The position numbers and the translations under genes are program-made. From positions 1 through 64,000 of the forward strand of contig CALUFM010000004.1 of the NCBI GenBank assembly GCA_944319935.1: DNA of 64,000 nucleotides, read 5' to 3'. The DNA is from an uncultured Prevotella sp. (GTDB taxonomy: Bacteria; Bacteroidota; Bacteroidia; Bacteroidales; Bacteroidaceae). Positions 40,589 through 50,018 of this stretch are shown here, in pieces (the stretch's first letter is position 1; every line of letters starts with the position of its first letter). Below the pieces are notes generated by a model. It did not search any database. It was given only the letters and a program-made list of their open reading frames with translations, and was not told where the DNA came from.

Positions 40589-43500
40589 ATGAGAAAATGC
40601 TTTAAAATCCGTATCTTTGTCAAAAACGGACATCAGCCTAACGGTTCTGCTACAGGTCCTGCGAGTTGTGATTTGCTTTAAAATTCGTATCTTTGCGCTT
40701 AGACAAACATCGTCGAGCGAAGTCTTATATTCGGCGTAACGGTTGTGATTTGCTTTAAAATTCGTATCTTTGCGCTTAGACAAACATCTCACAATGATTT
40801 TTATCAACTCTTTTTTCAGTTGTGATTTGCTTTAAAATTCGTATCTTTGCGCTTAGACAAACATCCCATAATTTTACGGAGCTTGTAATTATGTTGTTGT
40901 GATTTGCTTTAAAATTCGTATCTTTGCGCTTAGACAAACATCACTCGACATATTTTCCACTGAGGTTACGGCGTTGTGATTTGCTTTAAAATTCGTATCT
41001 TTGCGCTTAGACAAACATCTTGCAAAACTTCATAAGCTGTTCGTCAGTAGTTGTGATTTGCTTTAAAATTCGTATCTTTGCGCTTAGACAAACATCCTTT
41101 TCAATTAGTATGTCCCTTATGCAGTAGTTGTGATTTGCTTTAAAATTCGTATCTTTGCGCTTAGACAAACATCCTTTGCTTAAAACACACTTTACTGATT
41201 ATGGTTGTGATTTGCTTTAAAATTCGTATCTTTGCGCTTAGACAAACATCTTAATTCACCAGCAAGCAAAGTTCCATTGCGTTGTGATTTGCTTTAAAAT
41301 TCGTATCTTTGCGCTTAGACAAACATCATGACATCTATTTGTTGTTCAATCAGAATAGTTGTGATTTGCTTTAAAATTCGTATCTTTGCGCTTAGACAAA
41401 CATCCTAATGGCTTCTTTCTTTTCATCGCCATCAGTTGTGATTTGCTTTAAAATTCGTATCTTTGCGCTTAGACAAACATCACGATCATCACCTATACAA
41501 GGTTCGCCATAGTTGTGATTTGCTTTAAAATTCGTATCTTTGCGCTTAGACAAACATCTAAAATCTGCAACGTCATCGACGGGCGGACGTTGTGATTTGC
41601 TTTAAAATTCGTATCTTTGCGCTTAGACAAACATCTATAACGTTAGCATAAGAATGAACAACACCGTTGTGATTTGCTTTAAAATTCGTATCTTTGCGCT
41701 TAGACAAACATCCCGTAACATCAGTAAAGTCAGCAGGAGTAGGTTGTGATTTGCTTTAAAATTCGTATCTTTGCGCTTAGACAAACATCTCCTGACAATT
41801 CCTCAAGCTCCAATTCCAGGTTGTGATTTGCTTTAAAATTCGTATCTTTGCGCTTAGACAAACATCCTCCTTTTGGAGGTTCTCAACCCAATAGTGTTGT
41901 GATTTGCTTTAAAATTCGTATCTTTGCGCTTAGACAAACATCCTATCAAACTCAGGTATTGCGTAGTCTGTGGTTGTGATTTGCTTTAAAATTCGTATCT
42001 TTGCGCTTAGACAAACATCGTCATTGTCACAAAATAGCGGTATTCGCTTGTTGTGATTTGCTTTAAAATTCGTATCTTTGCGCTTAGACAAACATCATTC
42101 TTTCGTGCGCCGCTTATATGTTCTGTGTTGTGATTTGCTTTAAAATTCGTATCTTTGCGCTTAGACAAACATCTTAAACTGTTTTTCAAGCATCTTCTCC
42201 TGCGTTGTGATTTGCTTTAAAATTCGTATCTTTGCGCTTAGACAAACATCTCAAAAAAAGTTCCGACCTCATAAGAGATGTTGTGATTTGCTTTAAAATT
42301 CGTATCTTTGCGCTTAGACAAACATCAAGCATTGATTGTATCTGTGCCGGCAGAACGTTGTGATTTGCTTTAAAATTCGTATCTTTGCGCTTAGACAAAC
42401 ATCACAGTGGAACAGTATTGGTGCCCAGATGCAGTTGTGATTTGCTTTAAAATTCGTATCTTTGCGCTTAGACAAACATCAATGACCCCAATATGCAACA
42501 AACGCAGGAAGTTGTGATTTGCTTTAAAATTCGTATCTTTGCGCTTAGACAAACATCTAAAATGCCCATTTATTAATGGCTATTTAAGTTGTGATTTGCT
42601 TTAAAATTCGTATCTTTGCGCTTAGACAAACATCGTCGGCAAATGTGCAGCCAACCCCTCTGCAGTTGTGATTTGCTTTAAAATTCGTATCTTTGCGCTT
42701 AGACAAACATCACCACTTTATAGGTGTCCGCTTCAAAATCAGTTGTGATTTGCTTTAAAATTCGTATCTTTGCGCTTAGACAAACATCTTTTGTTCTAAG
42801 CCTTTTAATTCCCAAAGTGTTGTGATTTGCTTTAAAATTCGTATCTTTGCGCTTAGACAAACATCGGAACATGGTTATTGTCGTACGTAAGAGAGGTTGT
42901 GATTTGCTTTAAAATTCGTATCTTTGCGCTTAGACAAACATCACGCCGAAATGCAGGGGCTGCTGCAACGTGTTGTGATTTGCTTTAAAATTCGTATCTT
43001 TGCGCTTAGACAAACATCGGAATAAAATAAGTGCTATTAAGATACTGGTTGTGATTTGCTTTAAAATTCGTATCTTTGCGCTTAGACAAACATCAATCAA
43101 TCAATGTATAGTTAAATGCACCACGTTGTGATTTGCTTTAAAATTCGTATCTTTGCGCTTAGACAAACATCTTAAACTGTTTTTCAAGCATCTTTTCTTG
43201 CGTTGTGATTTGCTTTAAAATTCGTATCTTTGCGCTTAGACAAACATCTCCCCGTATATTTCCTAGCGACATCAAACAGTTGTGATTTGCTTTAAAATTC
43301 GTATCTTTGCGCTTAGACAAACATCGCACGATGCAAAGCATTGCTGAATCTCTTGGTTGTGATTTGCTTTAAAATTCGTATCTTTGCGCTTAGACAAACA
43401 TCAATTTGGCGAGGAAATCCAACGGCCAACGGTTGTGATTTGCTTTAAAATTCGTATCTTTGCGCTTAGACAAACATCAAAAGTGCCTACCTTTGCAATG

Positions 43501-43862
43501 TCCAATTAGTTGTGATTTGCTTTAAAATTCGTATCTTTGCGCTTAGACAAACATCAATACAAAGAAAGAGAATTTGGAAATTACAGTTGTGATTTGCTTT
43601 AAAATTCGTATCTTTGCGCTTAGACAAACATCTGATATACAAAACCTTTTTTCCCACGCTCAGTTGTGATTTGCTTTAAAATTCGTATCTTTGCGCTTAG
43701 ACAAACATCCAATTAATTGGGATTGCTCAAACCTTTTGGTTGTGATTTGCTTTAAAATTCGTATCTTTGCGCTTAGACAAACATCTTCCAAACGCAGCGC
43801 GAGTTTATAAAACATGTTGTGATTTGCTTTAAAATTCGTATCTTTGCGCTTAGACAAACATC
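40589..43862 (+). CRISPR. Type II-C CRISPR array: 42 repeats plus one degenerate, 42 spacers
   Basis: Forty-two identical 47-bp repeats start at 40665 and end at 43862. Each begins GTTGTGATTTGC and ends GACAAACATC. Spacers are 30 bp, seven are 29 bp. A degenerate repeat (40589-40634) with a diverged first third and tail precedes the first spacer. The repeat resembles those of Bacteroides II-C systems. The crRNA strand is plus: the tracrRNA anti-repeat pairs with the repeat's first 22 bases, and a convergent terminator follows on the right. Inside each repeat TTG (bases 2-4) and TATCTTTG (bases 24-31) are 19 bp apart, a complete promoter. Two spacers (42174 and 43172) are near-identical. Confidence 0.98.
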
Positions 43863-43934
43863 ACAATATCAGCAATACGCTGATAATCAGTGACATACGC
43901 AGCAAATTAGAAAATAAAAAATGATGGTTGTCGA
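43863..43934. promoter_or_regulatory. Probable leader (spacer-acquisition end)
   Basis: AT-rich flank next to the last intact repeat. ATCAGC/GCTGAT (43868-43884) and CTGATAATCAG form small dyads next to the repeat. Because the degenerate repeat is at the other end, new spacers should enter here, as reported for II-C arrays with internal promoters. Confidence 0.5.
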
Positions 43935-43974
43935 AACAAGAAATCCGGCTAAGAGGCCGGATTTCTTGTTTTAG
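43935..43974. terminator. 15-bp perfect hairpin between array and cas2
   Basis: AACAAGAAATCCGGC (43935-43949) pairs with GCCGGATTTCTTGTT (43956-43970) around a 6-nt loop, then TTTAGG. It lies between the plus-strand crRNAs and the minus-strand cas operon, so it probably stops both. Confidence 0.82.
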
Positions 43975-44063
43975 GCGTATTGCTTGCGAACAACAAAAAC
44001 ACTACCTATAAGACAGAAAAAAGACCGCAGCATTGTTAAACTATCATAAAAGCGCAGTAAAAA

Positions 44064-44402
<339 letters not shown>

Positions 44403-44517
44403 TTAAAGGTGAGAAAGTGAGAAGGTGAAAGAATGAGACATCCTGAGCATAAGAAAGTCATGACGTTCGCCAAGCAAGACCAACCGCACAACCCTGCCAC
44501 CACATGAGCGCAAAGCC

Positions 44518-45468
44518 TCACGGGCGCAAGTCGGGATAAGCGATGCGGCGCGCCTCGCCTGTAAAACATTTGTAAAGCGACGCCGTAGTCTGCGTTGCCG
44601 CCACCATGAGCGGACTGCGCTTGCCGCCCACCCTGACGTCAATCACCGGTATGCCGAGCAGACGCATTTTCATTTCTTTTGTCAAGTCGCCGGGCAGCTC
44701 ACCGCCATACTCCCTCACCATGCCCAGCACCAGCTCGTCAACATACGGGCGGTAAGGCTCCATTATGTCGTCGGCCAGGCAATAGGCGTTGTAGCGGTTG
44801 TGGTGATGGATGCCCAGCGTGGGCAACATCCCGCTCGACACAAGCGAACGGGCAATTACGGCACGCAATATGGCATAGCCGTAATTCAGCAGGTTGTTGG
44901 GCGGCATGCCGTTCCTGTCACGGGTGAAGCCGCCAAGCTCCGCCACCCCGGCGAACAAGTTACGCCAATAATAAACCGCCGCGCGGCCTTCAAGGTTGTC
45001 AGGGTCGCCACTGCGCACATCGGCCGCCCACCGCTCCATGCACCCAGTCTCAACCCCAGGCAACGTTGAAAGCAGTGCGGCCTGGTTGTCTATCTTGGTC
45101 TTCACCGTCTGTTGCCAAAGCTGCTTCTTCAACGGCAACGAAGCCCCTATCTGGTCGCGGAAACGTTCGCTCTGCACGGTGTTGCCGCATAGGGGCAGCA
45201 TAAGCCCGACGGGCAGCCCGCGACTGTCGCAAGTAACTACGGCGCAGTTGTTCTCCAACAGGGCCTCAAGCAGTCCGTGCGTCACGGTTATCTGCCTGTT
45301 GTCAAGCACCACCACGCCGATGTCTTCAACAGGCACAGTCCTCACCGCCTCTTTCTTCACGACATCGGGCACATCGCCCTTCTCCACCTCTGGCAAGCGT
45401 ATCACCATCTGCCTGTCTTTCAGCGAAAGATAGGCAGGATTGGTGAAACATAATGTGCGTTTAATCAT
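44518..45468 (-). CDS. cas1: CRISPR-associated Cas1 integrase
   Basis: A 316-residue Cas1. The metal-binding residues are visible: glutamate in NLEGRAAVYYW (E160), histidines in LGIHHHN (H221-H223) and aspartate in LADDIMEPYRP (D233/D234). It cuts and joins new spacers to the leader end of the array. It starts 18 bp after the cas9 stop, so they are co-transcribed. Confidence 0.97.
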   Translation of the reverse strand: MIKRTLCFTNPAYLSLKDRQMVIRLPEVEKGDVPDVVKKEAVRTVPVEDIGVVVLDNRQITVTHGLLEALLENNCAVVTCDSRGLPVGLMLPLCGNTVQSERFRDQIGASLPLKKQLWQQTVKTKIDNQAALLSTLPGVETGCMERWAADVRSGDPDNLEGRAAVYYWRNLFAGVAELGGFTRDRNGMPPNNLLNYGYAILRAVIARSLVSSGMLPTLGIHHHNRYNAYCLADDIMEPYRPYVDELVLGMVREYGGELPGDLTKEMKMRLLGIPVIDVRVGGKRSPLMVAATQTTASLYKCFTGEARRIAYPDLRP

Positions 45469-45486
45469 AATCGTATCGTTTTATGG

Positions 45487-48400
45487 TTAATATTCACCTA
45501 CAGAAACTATCTGTCCAAGATGGTTTACACGGACTTTGACAAGCTCACCCAATCCTTCTGGAGTTCGAATATTTTTCCATGCTATCCCCTTTAACTCCTT
45601 CTTATCCTCAACACTTGTTTCCAAATGGTGTCTGAAAAAATAGTTCTTTGTTGACAATTTCTGCACCCTATACAAGTTCTTACTTATCTCCGCATAATTC
45701 CTCGGGTCAAGCAAATCGATTTCTTTCGGGTCGAAACCTGTCCCGCTGTTGGGGAAAACAAAATATTCGTTTTGCTTCATCGTGAAAAGGAACTGCCAGC
45801 CTTCATCTTTCTTATAGTCCTTGTCTATTACGGGCAGGTGCTGGATGGCTCGTGCCGTGGCCTCGTAAAACGAAACGACATGTTCCTGCAGATTACCTTC
45901 AACGTCACGGAATATGGCCACATGGTGGTTGTTGCTCGTGCTTACAAAGTCTACAGGCTGCTTGTTGCCGTCCTTGTCCAATATCAATCGGCCAAGATTG
46001 TCGCGCTTGTCGTGCAAAGCCACCACGTTGCTCTTTCCCGTTATGGTGACACGCTTCACCTGTATGCCTTTCTCCTTGTTCAGCCAAATGGGGTTCTCGT
46101 CAAGGTTTGAGAACGCCTTTACCTTGTCGCCGCCATATTGTTGCAGACGTTCTTCAAGCAGAGTCTTTACCTTCTTGTCAACCACCTTATCCAAGTTAAG
46201 GTCTTTGTTCACTTCCTGCCTTTGGGTGTATACAGTTTCAAGAGTGACAGTCTTCACCTTCAACGGAACTTTCTCCGTATGCGTCTCGTCAGTAAACAAA
46301 GGATTCTTGTCAAGGGCGTTGCGACCAGTAAACGCCTTTTTCGGGTCGCCATAGCAAAGCCTCAGCCTTTCCAGCAGGGCTTCACGGTAACGCTTGACGG
46401 CCACAGTCTTGATTTTCTCCTCGTTGAACGAGGCGTTGACTTTTTCATATTGCGGATTGTAACGCCTGATACAGCCGTATATGGTCTCGTTGTGCAACTG
46501 TCCGCGCGGTGTCAACTGCACCTTCTCATGTTTGCCTTTCTTTGCCTTTGTGATGTTCACATTGCGGGTGACAACCTTGTTTTTCGCCTTGATTGAAACC
46601 AATACACCCTCCAACAGGCGTTTTGCTTCGGCGCGGAACTCATCCAAAGGCATAGGCGGACAGAACCTCAACTTGCCATTCCCGTCACGGTAAAGCTCTT
46701 TTCTCTCTATTCCATATATGCTTCCGCCCTTGTCACTGCGGGCATTCATATTATTAAGATATTGTATGAAGCTCGGCTTCGTGAAAGCTATCGTAAGAGC
46801 ATCCATGGCATGATGGCGGTGGTCGTTGCGCTTGGTCCAGTCCTTTATGTGGCGGATGCGCCGCCCGTCACGGTCGGTCACAATTTCGGTGAGGCCGAGA
46901 CGGTCATACTTGTCCCAATTAAGCTCTTTCATAACGTCAACAAGTTGCCAATCCTCACGCAAGCGGTCGGTCACAGAACCCGTAGTGGCAATCACTGTCC
47001 TCACCACTTCTTCCAATATCTCACGCGCCTTGCGGGCGATGTATTGGGTGTCGTTCAGGTCGCGGTTGATGAATCCGTCAGGAATATCGGCCTCGGTTGT
47101 AAGCAACCTCTTGCGCTTAGTCTTGCTTATCGCGCCCTTGTCGCACAAGGCTTCCACACGCTTCTTGTAATCATCGAGTCCAGCTTCTCCATATTTTCCT
47201 TTAACATAATCAAAAGCCGTCAAGTTGCTTTTTTCAAGGTTTGCGCTACGGGCTTCAAGTGTCTTGTTTGCGAACGAGTCATCAAACAATTTAGCTTGGG
47301 GGATGATATGCTCGACGTCAAAATCCTTGCTGAACAACCGTTCACGCTGTATGTACGTATTTGAATAAAGCGTCTTATAACCGTTTTCTTTCAATTCAAG
47401 GTAAAGGCGGTATTTTATTATGTCATTACGGCTTGGGTTAGGTATTCCAAACTCTTCTTGAAGCGTCTTGCGGTACTCTTCGTTAGCATCGGAAACTTTC
47501 TTGATTGCTTTCACCATATCTTCGCGCTGGGCAGCGGTTTTCTTCAATTCACGCGCCATTTCTATGCGTATCTCGTCAGGCCGTCCGTATGTCTTTATTG
47601 CCGAGTTGACAACATTAATCATCTGGTTCAAGATTTTCTCCACCACAGGGTTGCGCAGACTGCCACGCGGCAACAGGTCAACCCTGTCTTTCAAAGGCTT
47701 GCTGTCAAGTTCTTCTCTTGTAAGCGAACGTGCCGAATGACGGTAACCGGCAAGTCGGCAAGCCTCGCTGTATTCTACACCTTCACGCATGTAAGGCAAT
47801 ATCTTGCGCATGGCTTTTGCGCTAAGACTGCAATAATCAGAATCAAATGTCAAGGAAGCTATCACTTCAGCGTACTCTCTGCTGAATCCGAAAAGACTTG
47901 ATATTTTCTCAACCAACTTCTCGTTGCCAGTCTTCGACTTGTCACCTTCATACGAATACAGCAAATGCCACAACCTGTAAGCCGGCTGGGCGATGAACGC
48001 CTTGCCCTCAAGCGACGAGTCAAAATGCAGTATGCCGGTATTTATGCCTAACATCTTGAACACTGGCTCTATGATGCTCATTATTTCATCCGCGCTCATC
48101 TTGGCAAAGTCATACGTACCGTGGCCGCTCATTTCCAAAATTGACTGACACGCCTTTAGCAACGCGGCACGTGTAGTGTCACCTTTTATTTCCTTGTAAT
48201 TCAAATCAAGTTCGGAGTAATTCTTGAACAACAGTTTTAGTATATCCTTCTTGTTCATCTTCTCCCTGCATGACAGCTCCTTAAACAACACGTCTTTTTC
48301 TTCTTTTTCAAGGAAACGCTTGCCGTACTTATAACTTGCCGACATACCGAACAAATCAGGCTGGGCTTCCGGAACAATAGGACCAGACACCTGCACGTTG

Positions 48401-49662
48401 TTTATCACCTGCCACAGCTTGAACTCCTGAAACAGCGGAGACGACTTAGGGCAGACGCGCAATCCGACAGTGCGCGTTTTCTTTTTCCCGTCCACATCAA
48501 CCTCCACCTCACGGCTTTCAAATTCACAAAAACTTATAAGACCTTTCTGCGATTTCAGCGGACGCTGATAGAAAATTACGGTGTCACGCACATCATGCTT
48601 CAACTCAGGCGTGAGTTCCTTATGGAATTTAGCCTGCGTCTCCCATATCCGCTCAAACTCGTCAAGATAGTCTTGCCTGTAAAAGACCTCGTTCTTCAGG
48701 CTGTGATTGGGGTCCTCGTCAAGCTCGGCCATCTGGTATTGCCCCACTGTCATCCCCCTGAAATACAGTTCCTTACTGCGGTCACTTATTGCGCCGAGGT
48801 ATCCGCTCGAATTTTTGATTTGTCCGTTCACCTCCTGTAACACAACCGCAAGTCTCTCAAAATCCATCTGACGTTTCAGTGCTTCGTCACGCCACACATA
48901 GTTTTCTTTTTTCTGTTCCCAACCTTTCGTCTCACGCTTAATGCCTTTTATGCAAAACGGCTTGGCGCATATCGCCCACGTTTGACTCTTGTTCTTGTCA
49001 TGAAGCTCAGATTTCAGACTGTCGGTCAATATGTCGGGATGAAACTGTTGTTGGAAATTCCATATCCTGTCAAACTCCTCTTGCAGGTCTGAACGGTAAA
49101 AGTCGGGCACATACTTCTTGCCTTCCTTCATCAGCGACAAGACATATTGGCCAGGGGTCAGGTTCTCGTCATACAACTTCTTGGCTACGTCCATGCTGTC
49201 AATCAGCCGTCCGTCCTCGCCGTCCTGTTTAGCCTTGCGGTTGCTTTTGTAGCCACGCTTCTTGTTAATCATCAGTAACACGCGGGCCAGTTGCTCAATC
49301 GAAATTTCCTCCGTAGCGGCTTTTGCCCTCAACCTCCGCGTCTCAAAAGTAGTGCTGTTCCCGTGTTCAGCCAGTATTGTGTCGTCATTTATCCAGCCGT
49401 TATCTTTCAAAAGCTTGACAAGACAGTCACGGCGCAACCTGTACCGTTGCAGGTTACGCCTCATTCCCCTCTTCAATGTCCTGTCGGCATTGGTAGTGAT
49501 AGGTTTTCCTTTTTCAAAGTTTGTTTGCTCATCTACGGTAAGCGGATTAACCCTAACACCTAATTTTACTATCGATGAAGATTCTCCTTCCTTATCTTTT
49601 TCATTCACAACAGCCCAGCCGATACTGCCAGTACCAAGGTCAAGTCCCAATATCTTTTTCAT
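45487..49662 (-). CDS. cas9: Cas9 endonuclease, type II-C (long Bacteroidetes form)
   Basis: A 1391-residue RNA-guided nuclease. RuvC-I has GLDLGTGSIGWA (D8). The arginine-rich bridge helix is at about 62-80 (LKRGMRRNLQRYRLRRD). The REC lobe follows. RuvC-II is IRIEMARE (E701); the HNH domain has DVEHIIPQ (H785) and the asparagine in SANLEKSN; RuvC-III has HRHHAMDA (H951, D954). All catalytic residues are present, so it should cut both strands. The C-terminal 400 residues contain the PAM-interacting domain. No csn2 or cas4 follows, so the system is II-C. Neisseria-type II-C Cas9 has about 1,080 residues; Bacteroidetes members are usually about 1,400. The promoter lies in the 150 bp shared with the divergent tracrRNA. 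Confidence 0.98.
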   Translation of the reverse strand: MKKILGLDLGTGSIGWAVVNEKDKEGESSSIVKLGVRVNPLTVDEQTNFEKGKPITTNADRTLKRGMRRNLQRYRLRRDCLVKLLKDNGWINDDTILAEHGNSTTFETRRLRAKAATEEISIEQLARVLLMINKKRGYKSNRKAKQDGEDGRLIDSMDVAKKLYDENLTPGQYVLSLMKEGKKYVPDFYRSDLQEEFDRIWNFQQQFHPDILTDSLKSELHDKNKSQTWAICAKPFCIKGIKRETKGWEQKKENYVWRDEALKRQMDFERLAVVLQEVNGQIKNSSGYLGAISDRSKELYFRGMTVGQYQMAELDEDPNHSLKNEVFYRQDYLDEFERIWETQAKFHKELTPELKHDVRDTVIFYQRPLKSQKGLISFCEFESREVEVDVDGKKKTRTVGLRVCPKSSPLFQEFKLWQVINNVQVSGPIVPEAQPDLFGMSASYKYGKRFLEKEEKDVLFKELSCREKMNKKDILKLLFKNYSELDLNYKEIKGDTTRAALLKACQSILEMSGHGTYDFAKMSADEIMSIIEPVFKMLGINTGILHFDSSLEGKAFIAQPAYRLWHLLYSYEGDKSKTGNEKLVEKISSLFGFSREYAEVIASLTFDSDYCSLSAKAMRKILPYMREGVEYSEACRLAGYRHSARSLTREELDSKPLKDRVDLLPRGSLRNPVVEKILNQMINVVNSAIKTYGRPDEIRIEMARELKKTAAQREDMVKAIKKVSDANEEYRKTLQEEFGIPNPSRNDIIKYRLYLELKENGYKTLYSNTYIQRERLFSKDFDVEHIIPQAKLFDDSFANKTLEARSANLEKSNLTAFDYVKGKYGEAGLDDYKKRVEALCDKGAISKTKRKRLLTTEADIPDGFINRDLNDTQYIARKAREILEEVVRTVIATTGSVTDRLREDWQLVDVMKELNWDKYDRLGLTEIVTDRDGRRIRHIKDWTKRNDHRHHAMDALTIAFTKPSFIQYLNNMNARSDKGGSIYGIERKELYRDGNGKLRFCPPMPLDEFRAEAKRLLEGVLVSIKAKNKVVTRNVNITKAKKGKHEKVQLTPRGQLHNETIYGCIRRYNPQYEKVNASFNEEKIKTVAVKRYREALLERLRLCYGDPKKAFTGRNALDKNPLFTDETHTEKVPLKVKTVTLETVYTQRQEVNKDLNLDKVVDKKVKTLLEERLQQYGGDKVKAFSNLDENPIWLNKEKGIQVKRVTITGKSNVVALHDKRDNLGRLILDKDGNKQPVDFVSTSNNHHVAIFRDVEGNLQEHVVSFYEATARAIQHLPVIDKDYKKDEGWQFLFTMKQNEYFVFPNSGTGFDPKEIDLLDPRNYAEISKNLYRVQKLSTKNYFFRHHLETSVEDKKELKGIAWKNIRTPEGLGELVKVRVNHLGQIVSVGEY

Positions 49663-49759
49663 AGTGAGAGTCGTTTAATGGTTAAGTTTTTCAAGAGATA
49701 ATACCGACGCTTTTTATGCAATAAAAATATTTACAAACTTCACGCCGGCTTACATCATG

Positions 49760-49767
49760 CAAATATA
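49760..49767 (-). promoter_or_regulatory. Candidate cas operon -7 box
   Basis: TATATTTG on the minus strand, about 100 bp before cas9, matches TAnnTTTG; no convincing -33 is found. It lies within 50 bp of the divergent tracrRNA promoter. Confidence 0.5.
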
Positions 49768-49786
49768 TAAAAAAACGATGAAAACC

Positions 49787-49817
49787 TTTGCGGTTAGATT
49801 AGTTTTTACTATCTTTG
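49787..49817 (+). promoter_or_regulatory. tracrRNA promoter
   Basis: TTTG (49787-49790), 19 bp, TATCTTTG (49810-49817). Same elements and spacing as the tRNA promoters. Predicted start near 49822, directly at the anti-repeat. Confidence 0.85.
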
Positions 49818-49821
49818 CCGA

Positions 49822-49906
49822 TAGAATTTTAAGCAAATCACAATAAGGATTATTCCGTTGTGAAAACATTAGGTTTGCCCGTCGTCCTTCAACGGCGGGC
49901 TTTTTT
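49822..49906 (+). ncRNA. tracrRNA
   Basis: A RNA of about 85 nt. The anti-repeat GAATTTTAAGCAAATCACAA (from 49824, next base T) pairs with the first 22 bases of the repeat, with one bulged base and one G-U. After a short stem-like AAGGATTATTCCGTT, a terminator hairpin, GCCCGTCGT (49877-49885) with ACGGCGGGC (49892-49900), is followed by TTTTTT. The tracrRNA pairs with crRNA so that RNase III and Cas9 can use it. It is transcribed divergently from cas9. Confidence 0.9.
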
Positions 49907-49949
49907 GTGCCGTTACGTGCCATTCACATGCCTGAATGGCGGCTTTCGC

Positions 49950-49980
49950 TTGAATATTCAAAGCAAAAACCTTATCTTTG
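49950..49980 (+). promoter_or_regulatory. Promoter of the nitronate monooxygenase gene
   Basis: TTG (49950-49952), 20 bp, TATCTTTG (49973-49980). This gives the gene its own start, separate from the tracrRNA, with a leader of about 35 nt. Confidence 0.8.
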
Positions 49981-50018
49981 CGGAGGAATATCATCATTCA
50001 AGACTAAACCTTACAATC

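Noticed and set aside
40635..43815. Self-targeting spacers against the mobile element or backbone in this window
   Set aside because: Reading the 42 spacers against the window by eye gave no match; only a proper search could exclude partial matches.
42007..43857. Several minus-strand frames with the repeated peptide SKRKDTNFKANHN
   Set aside because: These are translations of the CRISPR repeats, not genes.
49860..50018. N-terminal extension of the nitronate monooxygenase from a GTG
   Set aside because: It would cover the tracrRNA terminator and the gene's own promoter; the family starts at the ATG at 50019.
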